A DNA stretch of 64,000 nucleotides from Undibacterium hunanense. GTDB taxonomy: Bacteria > Pseudomonadota > Gammaproteobacteria > Burkholderiales > Burkholderiaceae_D. How positions within the stretch are numbered: the stretch's first letter is position 1; each line of letters begins with the position of its first letter. The position numbers and the translations under genes are program-made. This document shows, in pieces, positions 41,192 to 50,615 of the stretch. The notes under the pieces were generated by a model. It ran no database searches. It saw nothing but the letters and a program-made list of their open reading frames with translations, and was not told the DNA's origin. The DNA is taken from NCBI RefSeq assembly GCF_014284335.1, contig NZ_JACOGF010000002.1:266659-330658 (forward strand), written 5' to 3'.

Positions 41192-42439
41192 TTATTTACG
41201 CAAAGATTTGTATGAAGCCGACAAACCGTTCTGTATTCTTGACGCTGCATCTTTGCCCGATAAATTGCCGTTTAACACATCGGCATTGACGCTCCATAAT
41301 TCCTGTTCCAGGCTGGGCTGGCCACGGTTCAGTATTTGTGCATTCACCCTGATGCTGGATTCACAAGCCGTGCGCCATTCCATCATCTGCTTGCCTATCG
41401 GATCACGTACCGCGATCAAATGATTCGACAGGGAGAAAAAACCGGTAACACGGTTGGTATAGATATCCGCAAATTCCTGCGAGCCCAGCCACTCCAGAAA
41501 CTTGTAGGCATCTTCCTTGTTTCTGGATTTTTTATTGATGCCTATGCCTATGTCCATGTGGTCCAGGATGTAACACTTGTCACCCGCAGCCCGCACCGGT
41601 GGTGCAAAAACGCCAAACTCCAGCCCTGCCACCTGGTTGAAATAAGAAATATCCCAGGACCCGACCGGATACACAGCTGCACGACCAGATGCAAACTGAT
41701 GCTGGCTGTCGCTATAGCTCTGGGTGCTGGCCGTATTCGGCAGATAGGCACTCAGTTTTTTTTCATAATCAAAAGCAGCGACAAAGGCAGCATCGGTAAA
41801 TTTGGCCTTGCCGCTTATTAATGCCTTGCGGCCGGTTTCACCGCGCCAGTAATTCGGGCCTATGCTGGTAAACAAGGTTTGTGTTGCTTCCCATTTTTCT
41901 GCTGTGCCCAGTGCCAGCGGTACGTAACTGCCATTCTTCTTGATGGCGTCCAGTACGCTTAAAAATTCAGCCTCGGTTTTTGGTGCCTGCAAATTGAGCT
42001 TCTTGAAAATCTTTTTGTTGTACAAAAATCCGTGTATCACGGATGCCACCGGCATGCAGAATGTCGTCCGGGCATCATCACTTTGCCAGGCCAGCAAGGC
42101 CGTGGCTTCAAAATGTTCCATGCCGGGTTTGCCATCCAGTTTGTCCAGATAACCCTTGCTGTACAAAGTCTGCGACACATCAAATGGCCGGCACGCTACC
42201 AGATCACCCACCGTACCGCTGCCAAATCGCGCCAGCAAACTGCTGTCGTATTCGGTCGGCGCAGTGGGTGAAAATTTGATATCTATACCGGGATGCCCTT
42301 TGCTGAAGGCCGGTATCAGGACCGTTTCCCACAAGGCCTTGTCGTCCACGCGCCAGCTTTCCATGACGAGCGTACCTGCATTCGCAGTACCCATCACGGC
42401 AGTGGCGCATAACATGGCGATGTTGAAAATGCGTTTCAA
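41192..42439 (-). CDS. Periplasmic carbohydrate-binding protein (ABC type)
   Basis: The 415-residue protein has a signal peptide (FNIAMLCATAVMGTANAG) and the type 2 periplasmic-binding fold of the family 1 sugar-binding proteins: LVMESWRVDDKALWETVLIP, FNQVAGLEFGVFAPPVRAAG, KFLEWLGSQEFADIY. A TTG start at 42439 is proposed because AAAGGA lies six bases upstream and the signal peptide then has normal length. No ABC permease or ATPase gene is adjacent. It may deliver sugar to a transporter encoded elsewhere or act in sensing with the neighbouring two-component system. Confidence 0.9.
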   Translation of the reverse strand: MKRIFNIAMLCATAVMGTANAGTLVMESWRVDDKALWETVLIPAFSKGHPGIDIKFSPTAPTEYDSSLLARFGSGTVGDLVACRPFDVSQTLYSKGYLDKLDGKPGMEHFEATALLAWQSDDARTTFCMPVASVIHGFLYNKKIFKKLNLQAPKTEAEFLSVLDAIKKNGSYVPLALGTAEKWEATQTLFTSIGPNYWRGETGRKALISGKAKFTDAAFVAAFDYEKKLSAYLPNTASTQSYSDSQHQFASGRAAVYPVGSWDISYFNQVAGLEFGVFAPPVRAAGDKCYILDHMDIGIGINKKSRNKEDAYKFLEWLGSQEFADIYTNRVTGFFSLSNHLIAVRDPIGKQMMEWRTACESSIRVNAQILNRGQPSLEQELWSVNADVLNGNLSGKDAASRIQNGLSASYKSLRK

Positions 42440-43006
42440 GAGACATCCTTTTGATAATATTTGTCCGGTAAAACAATCATTAAATTCCCTCCCCTTCAAG
42501 GGGAAGGCCAGGGTGGGGATGGGTTTCGGTTGATTAAGCCGTTATCAAATTACCGACGAACCCCATCCCCATCCAACCTGTCCACCGCGCTGCTTACAAA
42601 CAATTCGATATAAATGAATTACTCGTTGAAGCTGATACTAGCAACGCGATGAATGTAATGCCACTTGCATATCTGTTTGTTGCTGTATACGCCAAGTGCT
42701 TGATTTTATTGAAAAATTTATTCGGTACTCAGCTGGGCTACTTACAAATCCTTACCCGGCAATGACTACGATATGGCGGTTCGCTGGGGATAATGTGGCT
42801 TGCTGGTTTTCAGATTCCTGATGTGCAGAAACCTTACTTAAGAATTCATTACAAAACTTTACAAAAGTCCGGATAGGGATGTTGTGAATTGCGCAGACTG
42901 GTGGCAAACCAAGAGCTGACAGGCTTCAGGCAGCCGGGCAGCTGTCTGCTGTCTGACACATGACGCATGAGCGGAATCGTAAAGAGAATAAGGATGAAAT
43001 GCCTGA
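42440..43006. other. 567-bp intergenic region
   Basis: No gene is visible. It contains an interspersed GC-rich repeat at 42487-42587. The remainder is AT-richer. It separates the sensor kinase gene from the sugar-binding protein gene on the same strand, so it should hold the promoter of the latter, possibly a target of the response regulator. Confidence 0.5.
42487..42587. repeat. Interspersed GC-rich repeat, copy 1
   Basis: The stretch CCCTCCCCTTCAAGGGGAAG followed by GCCAGGGTGGGGATGGGTTT recurs at 55491-55540. In this copy it is followed by an inverted arm (AACCCCATCCCCATCC), so the whole could fold into a long hairpin. Such repeats are common between genes in Burkholderiales. Confidence 0.75.
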
Positions 43007-44518
43007 TCAGGCAATATGCTGACTGGGCAGGCTGATGATGGCTTTCAGTCCGCCTTCGGGATGGTTTTCCAGTGTCAGCGTACCACCATGGGCCTCGATG
43101 ACGCTGCGGGCTATACCCAGGCCCAGGCCCATGCCGCCTTCGTTCTGTTCGCGTCCATGCACCAGGCGCACATACGGGTCAAACAGATTGGGCAAGGCAT
43201 CTTCCGGTACACCGGGGCCGTGGTCACGTACTTCGATGATCACGCTATCGGCCAAGGCATGCACGCTGATTTCGGCACGTTCACCATAGTACAGCGCATT
43301 GTCGAGCAAATTGCCGATGGCGCGTTTCAGCGCCAGTGGCTTGCCGCGTACCGATACACCGGATTCTTCAAACAACACATTGTGTTTGGCCAGGTGGGCG
43401 CTGCGCACCAGCCGCCAGATCAGGGGATCGAGTCTGACTTCGGTCGGGTTTTCATGAATATCACTATCCTTGACGAATTGCAGGGCACCCTTGACCATCA
43501 TGTCCAGGTCATCCAGGTCTTCTTCAAATTCGGCACGCAAGACATCATCATCCAGCAGTTCTGAACGCAGTTTCAGCCGTGTGATGGGGGTGCGCAAATC
43601 ATGCGAAATCGAAATGAACAGGCGCTCGCGGTCTTCCAGATACCCCTGTATGCGCTGGCGCATGGCGCTGAAGGCGCGTGCCGTGTTGATGAATTCGCGG
43701 CTGCCGGTTTCCGGCAGGTCTGGCATATGCTCACCCTTGCCAAAGGCTTCAGCCGCATCCGACAGGGCTGCCAGCGGGCGCGTGATCCAGCGCACCACCA
43801 TGATGGACAATAACAATACTGCAGCCAGCGACAAGCCCTGCAACACCAGGCGATCAAACGACAGCGGGTCATTCCCTTTTAAAAAATATGGATTAGGCAT
43901 CAGAGCCGCCAGGTACAACCAGTTACCCGGCTCCAGCTCGGTCTGTATCACCAGTACCGGTGCCGGTTCGGGTTTGATCAGCAAGATATGCTGCACCCAG
44001 CTTTCCGGCAGGTCGCTGATGCGGGTGCCATCGGCAGAGGTAGTCAACTGGTCGGGCCAGGCGAAGGCGACTTTAAATTCGGGATACTGTGGCAGGTCGG
44101 TTTTCAGTGTATTCGTGATCTTGCCCAGTACGGTCTGCGCCAGTGCCTGTGCTTCAATTTCGCTGACAGGCACGACGGCATTATTGGCCTGCACAAAAAA
44201 ACGGGTGCCGCCCATTTCACGAAACTGCTGTATCAGTACGGTACGATAATTCGGTGGCAAACTGCGAAAGAAGCGTATTGCGCTGGATGCGCTGTGCGCC
44301 AGGTATTGCGATGCCGTGGTAGCTTCGATCTCTGCCTTGGCACGTTGTTGCGTGGTCCAGATGGCGCTGCCCACCAGTTGTGTCAGCAATACTCCAAACA
44401 CCATCACCAGCGATAGCCGCCCCAGCAGCGATTGTGGCAACCAGTGCCAGCGTCTGCTTGTGTCTATTGCCTTGCCTGGCGCTTTGCTGCTGGCCGTATC
44501 GATTTTTGATTCAGGCAC
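43007..44518 (-). CDS. Sensor histidine kinase, GtrS-like
   Basis: The 503-residue membrane kinase has TM1 near 35-55, a periplasmic sensor domain, TM2 near 230-245 (LAAVLLLSIMVVRWI), then a HAMP domain. The H-box is ISISHDLRTPITRLKLRSEL, the N-box NLLDNALYYG, with G-boxes DHGPGVP and GMGLGLGIARSVIEAHGG. The start is GTG 44518 (TTG 44524 possible), overlapping the response regulator end by 8 bp. Order sugar-binding protein, regulator, kinase matches glucose-sensing loci of the GtrS/GltR type, so the signal is probably a sugar presented by the binding protein. Confidence 0.92.
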   Translation of the reverse strand: MPESKIDTASSKAPGKAIDTSRRWHWLPQSLLGRLSLVMVFGVLLTQLVGSAIWTTQQRAKAEIEATTASQYLAHSASSAIRFFRSLPPNYRTVLIQQFREMGGTRFFVQANNAVVPVSEIEAQALAQTVLGKITNTLKTDLPQYPEFKVAFAWPDQLTTSADGTRISDLPESWVQHILLIKPEPAPVLVIQTELEPGNWLYLAALMPNPYFLKGNDPLSFDRLVLQGLSLAAVLLLSIMVVRWITRPLAALSDAAEAFGKGEHMPDLPETGSREFINTARAFSAMRQRIQGYLEDRERLFISISHDLRTPITRLKLRSELLDDDVLRAEFEEDLDDLDMMVKGALQFVKDSDIHENPTEVRLDPLIWRLVRSAHLAKHNVLFEESGVSVRGKPLALKRAIGNLLDNALYYGERAEISVHALADSVIIEVRDHGPGVPEDALPNLFDPYVRLVHGREQNEGGMGLGLGIARSVIEAHGGTLTLENHPEGGLKAIISLPSQHIA

Positions 44519-45227
44519 TGGCAATGCTCACGTCGGCAGAAAACACATAGCCGGCACCACGCACTGTCTTGATCAGGCTGGGCTGCTTGCTGTCATCTTT
44601 TAACAGCAGGCGCAGGCGGCTGATCTGCACATCCAGCGAACGGTCCAGTGGCCCGGCATCGCGGCCACGGGTTTCTTCCGAAAGAACATTACGGTCCAGC
44701 ACATCACCGGGGTGCTCTACAAAATATTTCAGTAACTGATAATCCAGCCCGGTCAGTGCTACCACTTCACCCGTGCTGTCAGTCACCTTGCGCTCCACCA
44801 GATCCAGCGTGAAGCCGACAAAGCGATAGTAGCGTGGTGCTGCCGCTACATCCAGCGCAGTGCGCCGCAAGATGGCCTTGATGCGTGCCAGCAGTTCACG
44901 CGGGTTATAGGGTTTGGCGATATAGTCATCCGCCCCTAGTTCCAGCCCGACGATGCGGTCGGTATCGTCAGAACTGGCGGTCAGCATGATGATGGGCACG
45001 TTCGAACGCTGACGCACCACCTTGCACAACGCAAAGCCATCGGTATCGGGCAGCATCACGTCCAGTATCACCAGCGACAACTGGTTTACCTGGCTGTTGA
45101 ATTCGGCCACAAAGCTTTCACCGTTATGCGACAGGATGACTTCATACTGATTCTTTTCAAGGTAGGCTTTCAGCAATACCCTGGTTTTCTGGTCGTCATC
45201 CACTATCAGTATTTTTCGCATCATCAT
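44511..45227 (-). CDS. OmpR-type response regulator, GltR-like
   Basis: The 238-residue regulator has a receiver domain (ILIVDDDQKTRVLLKAYLEK; phospho-acceptor Asp in LVILDVMLPDTDG; conserved Lys in YIAKPYNPRELLARIK) and an OmpR-type winged helix (ALTGLDYQLLKYFVEHPGDV, SLDVQISRLRLLLKDD, IKTVRGAGYVF). It should activate sugar-uptake genes. ATG 45227 with AGG upstream is chosen over GTG 45233. It starts 23 bp after the upstream sugar-binding gene and overlaps the kinase gene. Confidence 0.94.
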   Translation of the reverse strand: MMMRKILIVDDDQKTRVLLKAYLEKNQYEVILSHNGESFVAEFNSQVNQLSLVILDVMLPDTDGFALCKVVRQRSNVPIIMLTASSDDTDRIVGLELGADDYIAKPYNPRELLARIKAILRRTALDVAAAPRYYRFVGFTLDLVERKVTDSTGEVVALTGLDYQLLKYFVEHPGDVLDRNVLSEETRGRDAGPLDRSLDVQISRLRLLLKDDSKQPSLIKTVRGAGYVFSADVSIASA

Positions 45228-45250
45228 GTCCACCTGACTGTCTTATTATC

Positions 45251-46576
45251 TTATGGGTTTTGTTTTTTGTTGCTGCCAAAGGTCTTGAACATCGCTGCCA
45301 GTCTTGCCTGTGTGTCGGCAGGTGTTACCGTTGCATCAATAAAGTAACGGTGTATTACGGCGATGATTGCATCCTTGCTGGATTCATCCGTTGCCATGCG
45401 GTGCACCAGGCTGGGTGCCTGGGTGGCAGCACCCTGGGCAAACGCATGCCAGGAAGCGCGGGCGCAGCTATCCATTCTGGCCGGGTCGGCATCGCGCCGC
45501 ACTGATACGGATCCCTTGACGGCATTGTAATCAGCCTGCACGGCGGGCGTGGCTACCAGCCGCGCCAGTTTCTCTTGCGCCAGCACGCGTGAATAGTCAT
45601 TGGTAAACATCGACAGGGTGTCTACGCTGTACAGATGGTATTTGCCGGTGCCAGGCATGGGCGTGCAGGAAAACGCTTCGTCTGTTGCAAAACCCAATTC
45701 ATTCAACTCACCCTTGACCCAGTCGCCGGTGATCATCATGGCTGCTTCATTTTTTGAAAACTGCCGTACCACGTCTGTCCATGGACGTTCATCGACAGGA
45801 TTATTCATCCAGTTTTTCATCAGACGCAGGCGTTCCAGTGCCTGCGTAAAACGCTTGTCAAATACCGCCTGGGCATTTTGTTTGACGAACAGTTCGCGAT
45901 GATAATCGGGGCCGCTCTCGGCCAGAATCAGGTTTTCAAACAGGGTGGCGACTTGCCATGGTTCGCTGCTTTGCGCCAGCGGTATGACACCCGCCGCTTT
46001 CAGTCTGGCTGCCAGCAGGACCAGTTCATCCCAGCTTTCTGGTGGCGACAGCTTCAGGCTATTGAACAGCTTGCGGTTGTAAAACAGGGTATTGATGCGA
46101 TGTATGCCCAGCGGTGCCGCCACCACATGCTTGCGGTGCTGTATCAGCGTTTGTATGGTGGGGAAAAAACTGTTGCTCCACTTGTTGGCAGTGGCGACTT
46201 TGTCCAGCTCCAGCAAAAATCCCAGGTCAGCCCATTCCCGTATCGAGACGCCGATAATTTGCGTCACCTCGGGCGCATCATTGGCCAGCACGCGGCTTTT
46301 CAAGACCTTGCCTGCACCGATGCCCGCGCCGCCGGGTATGCCGACATCACGCCAGGCTACGCCTTCATCTGCCAGCCTGCTGGCCAGCAGAGTCGCCGCC
46401 TTGCGCTCGCTGGCAGATGTCCACCAGTGCAAGACTTGCAGCGTGGTATCCGCTTGAACCGTGCCCGCATCAACCCTTGTCATGCCATACAGTAGAATCA
46501 ACACACCAGACACGACCACCCGGACCAGGCCCCAGGCTAGTCGAAATGCAGCGACATGTTCAGTTAACGAAATCAC
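45251..46576 (-). CDS. Glucose-type periplasmic binding protein (GtsA-like)
   Basis: The 441-residue protein has an N-terminal hydrophobic signal (VVVSGVLILLYGM) and the family 1 sugar-binding fold close to GtsA: LQVLHWWTSASERKAATLLA, VTQIIGVSIREWADLGFLLE, WQVATLFENLILAESGPDYH, AAMMITGDWVKGELNELGF. It heads a three-gene string with the response regulator and kinase, so it probably works as a sensor subunit. GTG 46576 is the likely start without a strong ribosome site. No permease or ATPase genes follow. Confidence 0.9.
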   Translation of the reverse strand: MISLTEHVAAFRLAWGLVRVVVSGVLILLYGMTRVDAGTVQADTTLQVLHWWTSASERKAATLLASRLADEGVAWRDVGIPGGAGIGAGKVLKSRVLANDAPEVTQIIGVSIREWADLGFLLELDKVATANKWSNSFFPTIQTLIQHRKHVVAAPLGIHRINTLFYNRKLFNSLKLSPPESWDELVLLAARLKAAGVIPLAQSSEPWQVATLFENLILAESGPDYHRELFVKQNAQAVFDKRFTQALERLRLMKNWMNNPVDERPWTDVVRQFSKNEAAMMITGDWVKGELNELGFATDEAFSCTPMPGTGKYHLYSVDTLSMFTNDYSRVLAQEKLARLVATPAVQADYNAVKGSVSVRRDADPARMDSCARASWHAFAQGAATQAPSLVHRMATDESSKDAIIAVIHRYFIDATVTPADTQARLAAMFKTFGSNKKQNP

Positions 46577-46790
46577 TTAAGCGGTGTATGGGAAATAATT
46601 TATTGCATTAGGGAAATGGCTGCGCGGCTGATGTGTTTTTGTTCTGGAATGAGCATCATGACCATTGGGCCGGATGCATATTACCAAAGGGGGCAGATTT
46701 CCGGTAGGCATTGTTCTTTTGTGTACACAATGTAGCAGGCGCTAGTTGCATCTGATTGTGTCTAATGGCATCTGACTGCATCTGATGTTG

Positions 46791-48308
46791 TCAGCTATTT
46801 TTAATGCCTTTTTTTATCACCAGACGTTCCAGCAAATCAAATCCCCATTGTGTCAACAATGCCAGTGCGGCGGCAGGCAGGGCGCCAGCCAGCAGCATCT
46901 GGTTGTCGTTCAAGGCCAGACCTATGGCGATGCGTTCGCCGTAGCCACCGGCACCAATAAAGGCGGCGATAGTGGCCGTGCCCACGCTCATGACGGCAGC
47001 AGTCTTGATGCCTGCCAGAATGGTTGGTAGTGCGAGTGGCATATCTATGTGCAGCAAACGGTCACGCGCAGACAGACCCAGCGCATGGGCTGCCAGCCGT
47101 AAGCCTGCTGGTACCTGCGCTATGCCGACACTGGTATTGCGTACTATGGGCAGCAAGGCATACAGCGACAGGGCAATCAGGGCGGGTGTAAAACCTATCA
47201 TTCCCAATAGTGGTATCAGCATCGCCAGCAAAGCCAGCGATGGTATGGTTTGCAAAATGCCGACCACGCCCATGACTACTTCGCGCAGACGTGGAGTAAA
47301 CGCCGCGATAATGCCAAGTGGTATGCCCAGCACGCTGGCTACGGCAATTGCCAGCAGCACCAGCAGCAGATGTTGTGATGTCAGGCGTAAAAAATCGGGG
47401 CCAAACAACTTGTGCATGAAGCTTTCACGCGCTACCGGTGTGCCAGGTGCTTTTGCCACAAATTGTTGCGCCACCTGGGCAAAGCTCTGGCCGTCGATTT
47501 CTGCTGCTGCGTTCATGGCGATCATTTGCGTATTATTGATCTTGCCCTCCAGTCGCTGAATTGCCGCCCAGGCTTGCGGGAAACGTGCCGGCATGTCCAG
47601 CCGGTACAGCAAGACGGCGTCATAACGCGGGAAATAATTTCTGTCATCAGTCAGTACGCGCAAGCCCAGTTGCCTGATCTTGGCATCGGTAGAATAAATA
47701 TCGATGACATCAACCTGGCCTGCAGCCAGCGCTTCATACGCAATGCCATGGTCCAGCCCGGTTGCCTGCTGCGGCAGACCATATAGTTTGATCAACCCTG
47801 GCCAGCCATCGGCACGCCCTAAAAATTCATGCGACAGGCCAAAGCGCAAGCCGGGCTGCGCCGCCAGATCAGTCAGTGTTTGCGGGGCGGTGCTTGCGTT
47901 CCTGGGCAAGATCGCCAGCGCATAGGTATTATTAAAACCCAGTGGCACGGCAACACCCAGGCCTTGTAGCGCCAGTTCGGCCTGCATTTGTGGCAGGCTT
48001 AAGGCACTGTCGTGCTTCAGGATTTCGGTATTGATGGTGCCCATGTATTCCGGGTAGATATCAATGCTGCCGGTCTTCAGTGCATTGAACACGATTGCCG
48101 TATTACCCAGGCCCTGCTGATGCCGCACACGGGCATGTGGTGCGGCGGTCTGCGTCAATACTTCACCCAGGACATAAGATTCGGTAAAACGTTTGGAACC
48201 CACATTCAGCGTGTCTGCGGCCTGTGTCTGTGTCGTCATGACGCAGAAGAACAAAAACAGGTTCAGCAGCGCTGTCGTGTGGGATTGCAGTCTGCACCTG
48301 TTAAGCAT
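46791..48308 (-). CDS. Osmoprotectant ABC transporter binding protein-permease fusion
   Basis: The 505-residue protein fuses an N-terminal OpuAC-type substrate-binding domain (about 30-290: VGSKRFTESYVLGEVLTQTA, GLGNTAIVFNALKTGSIDIY, PEYMGTI) to a five- or six-helix permease domain (about 305-495) with the EAA-like loop LAAHALGLSARDRLLHIDMP. This is the OpuF/OpuBB-type architecture for glycine betaine, choline or carnitine uptake. The cognate ATPase is not adjacent in the window. A signal peptide precedes the binding domain, so the binding domain is periplasmic. Confidence 0.92.
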   Translation of the reverse strand: MLNRCRLQSHTTALLNLFLFFCVMTTQTQAADTLNVGSKRFTESYVLGEVLTQTAAPHARVRHQQGLGNTAIVFNALKTGSIDIYPEYMGTINTEILKHDSALSLPQMQAELALQGLGVAVPLGFNNTYALAILPRNASTAPQTLTDLAAQPGLRFGLSHEFLGRADGWPGLIKLYGLPQQATGLDHGIAYEALAAGQVDVIDIYSTDAKIRQLGLRVLTDDRNYFPRYDAVLLYRLDMPARFPQAWAAIQRLEGKINNTQMIAMNAAAEIDGQSFAQVAQQFVAKAPGTPVARESFMHKLFGPDFLRLTSQHLLLVLLAIAVASVLGIPLGIIAAFTPRLREVVMGVVGILQTIPSLALLAMLIPLLGMIGFTPALIALSLYALLPIVRNTSVGIAQVPAGLRLAAHALGLSARDRLLHIDMPLALPTILAGIKTAAVMSVGTATIAAFIGAGGYGERIAIGLALNDNQMLLAGALPAAALALLTQWGFDLLERLVIKKGIKNS

Positions 48309-48465
48309 GGGTTTTGCTCCGCTAAACTGCCATTGATTGAATTGCTGTGTATTCTACATGCCCCGCACGCTTGGCCAATTCAACCCTGATATTGTCCAAA
48401 CCACCGCTACGCATGTTGCTTATGCAGACTTACACTGCAGGCTCCACATCAGACAGGAGCCCGCC

Positions 48466-49347
48466 ATGTCCATCCCCATCAAAGATATCAGCAAACCAGA
48501 CATGCATGCTGATGACTTGTTGACTGATTTTACGCCGCGCGAGATCACACTCAATGATGTCAGCAAACGTGTGTACGTGACGGGTAGTGGTGGTGTTAGT
48601 GATGGCAGTAGCGGAAATGGTGGCAGTGATAGCCGGCCAGCCGTCATCGTCATGACAGAAATGCCTGGCATCAGTCCGCATGTGGCGCGCTTTGCGCGCT
48701 GGGTGCGTGATGCGGGTTTTACTGTTTACATGCCCTCACTGTTCGGGCGTGATGGTGTGGTCGCAACGGCAGAAGAGGGGGCTGCCGTGTTTCAGAAAGC
48801 CTGTGTCAGTGCAGAATTCCGTGCTTTTGCCGGCAAGGGGACCAGCCCTGTCACTTTGTGGTTACGCGCATTGGCAAAGCTGGCACATGCAGAATGCGGT
48901 GGCCCTGGTGTCGGTGCCATAGGCATGTGCTTCACCGGCAATTTTGCCTTATCCATGATGCTGGAACCGGCAGTACTTGCGCCAGTGGTGGCGCAACCAT
49001 CATTGCCCATGGATGACCCGGCAGGCACAGGCCTGGATGCAGCCGACTTGCAAGTAGTACGCCAGCGATTGGAAAACGAAAACCTGACCGTTATGGCTTA
49101 CCGCTTTGAAGGCGATGCCTTTTGTCGCGCCCAGCGCTTTGCCGCATTTTCAGATGCACTGGGCGAACGCTTTGTTAGCCGGGTATTGCCAGACAGTGCC
49201 GCCAATCAGGATACTGCCCCGTTCTTCAAACGTTATGTCACCACGCCGCACAGCGTCGTCACTGCACATTTGATTGACGAAGCAGGACAACCAACGCTGG
49301 CAGCGCGGGATGAAATACTGGCGTTTTTCCACAGCAGGCTTGTGTAG
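48466..49347 (+). CDS. Dienelactone hydrolase family protein
   Basis: The 293-residue alpha/beta hydrolase has the family nucleophile elbow GMCFTGN with a Cys nucleophile. Upstream is the strand VIVMTEMPGISPHVARFARW and the core AGFTVYMPSLFGRDG. A Ser/Gly-rich loop near 40-55 (GSGGVSDGSSGNGGSDS) is unusual and probably flexible. ATG 48466 has AGGAG six bases upstream, so longer upstream frames are rejected. It is monocistronic and divergent from the osmoprotectant gene. The natural substrate is unknown. Confidence 0.9.
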   Translation: MSIPIKDISKPDMHADDLLTDFTPREITLNDVSKRVYVTGSGGVSDGSSGNGGSDSRPAVIVMTEMPGISPHVARFARWVRDAGFTVYMPSLFGRDGVVATAEEGAAVFQKACVSAEFRAFAGKGTSPVTLWLRALAKLAHAECGGPGVGAIGMCFTGNFALSMMLEPAVLAPVVAQPSLPMDDPAGTGLDAADLQVVRQRLENENLTVMAYRFEGDAFCRAQRFAAFSDALGERFVSRVLPDSAANQDTAPFFKRYVTTPHSVVTAHLIDEAGQPTLAARDEILAFFHSRLV

Positions 49348-49510
49348 GCTTGCGCAGGCAGTGCCAACTGAGCAGGTTTAAATATCCTTTGCTCATTACC
49401 TTGATGGCAGCGACATATAGCTATGTGAGCTCATTTGCCAGACAACATACTTGAATCGGCCATGTTGAATCGGCCATGTAGGCTGGCTCAGTGCCTGCTT
49501 AATGCCTGGC

Positions 49511-50518
49511 TTAGTGCCTGGCTTTCACCGTTTCATGTCGATATGCTGAAGGGGTATTACCTGTCCAGTCCTTAAATGCCCTGATAAAGGAATTGACTTC
49601 CTGAAAGCCAAGAAGATACGCAATTTCTCCCTGCGAAACGGAAGGGCTGCTCAGGTAATGCTGTGCCAGTTGCTGACGCGTGGTATTGAGAATATCCATG
49701 AAGCTGGTAGACTCTTCATTCAATTGTCTTTGCAGCGTACGCTTGCTGACTGCAAGGTGCCTGGCGACGGACTCTATTGAATATTCCCCAGCGGGTAGCC
49801 CTTCCAGCAGCACCGCCCTGACACGATCACTCATCTTTGCTGTTGAATCCAGTGACGACAGTCGCTTGCGCAAACCGGGTTCAAAATATGCCCACATGGC
49901 TTCATTGGCAGTCAGGAAGGGTCTGACACCATCCTGGCTCGAAAACACTATCCGGATTGCAGCGCCCTTTTTTGGCGACAGGCCGAAATAGTCCACATAT
50001 TCCCCAGCATTTGCAGGAATTTCCGGCACTGTCACTTCCAGGGGAATCACGCGATGGCGGGTACCTAGCCTGACGAGTTGCGTGAGAAAGACCAGTTCCG
50101 TCATTGCCAGGCTCCTGGGAATGCTGCCCTCGCTTCCATAACACTCCAGCGTTATGGATGTCTTCAACAGCCCTGCATGCACGCTCAGCGTCATTGGCCC
50201 GATGAGCTTCTTGAATGCCGACAAACGCTGCATGGCGATATTCAGATTCGCACTGCACAGGCTCGCAAAAATCGGCGGGTCGAATGCTTCGACCGAAATA
50301 GCCGCGCCAACCTTAAGCGGCAGAGATGCGATTCCCGCCGACGTTTCAATGGCTTGCCATAAACCGAAATACTGTGCAGCCGTGATACTGGCTTCCTTGC
50401 GTGAGAACAGGTCCGCAGGGAGGTTTGCCAGGCGCAGCAAGTGATCCGGATTGAGTCCCATATCACTTAGTAGCAGCCTCCAGCCGGGCTGGACAGAGAA
50501 ATGCGTTGCTCGTTTCAT
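49511..50518 (-). CDS. AraC family regulator (OruR/ToxR-type)
   Basis: The 335-residue regulator has an N-terminal arabinose-binding-like domain of the PF12625 type (GWRLLLSDMGLNPDHLLRLA, LGLSPKKG-like segment DYFGLSPKKGAAIRIVF) and a C-terminal AraC double helix-turn-helix (YSIESVARHLAVSKRTLQRQ, GEIAYLLGFQEVNSFIRAFK). It likely controls the adjacent co-directional reductase gene at 50616 or the START/epimerase genes beyond. The ligand is unknown. Confidence 0.92.
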   Translation of the reverse strand: MKRATHFSVQPGWRLLLSDMGLNPDHLLRLANLPADLFSRKEASITAAQYFGLWQAIETSAGIASLPLKVGAAISVEAFDPPIFASLCSANLNIAMQRLSAFKKLIGPMTLSVHAGLLKTSITLECYGSEGSIPRSLAMTELVFLTQLVRLGTRHRVIPLEVTVPEIPANAGEYVDYFGLSPKKGAAIRIVFSSQDGVRPFLTANEAMWAYFEPGLRKRLSSLDSTAKMSDRVRAVLLEGLPAGEYSIESVARHLAVSKRTLQRQLNEESTSFMDILNTTRQQLAQHYLSSPSVSQGEIAYLLGFQEVNSFIRAFKDWTGNTPSAYRHETVKARH

Positions 50519-50550
50519 TGCCTGTCAGGTTTCCTGGTTAACTTTCAAAA

Positions 50551-50610
50551 AGCATTCAACAACACTCAGCAGCATTCAACAACACTCAGCAATACTGCGC
50601 AGCACTCAGC
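50551..50610. repeat. 20-bp tandem repeat, about three units
   Basis: AGCATTCAACAACACTCAGC occurs twice in tandem (50551-50570 and 50571-50590) and a diverged third unit follows to 50610. It lies between the reductase stop and the AraC regulator start. Confidence 0.75.
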
Positions 50611-50615
50611 AGCAC

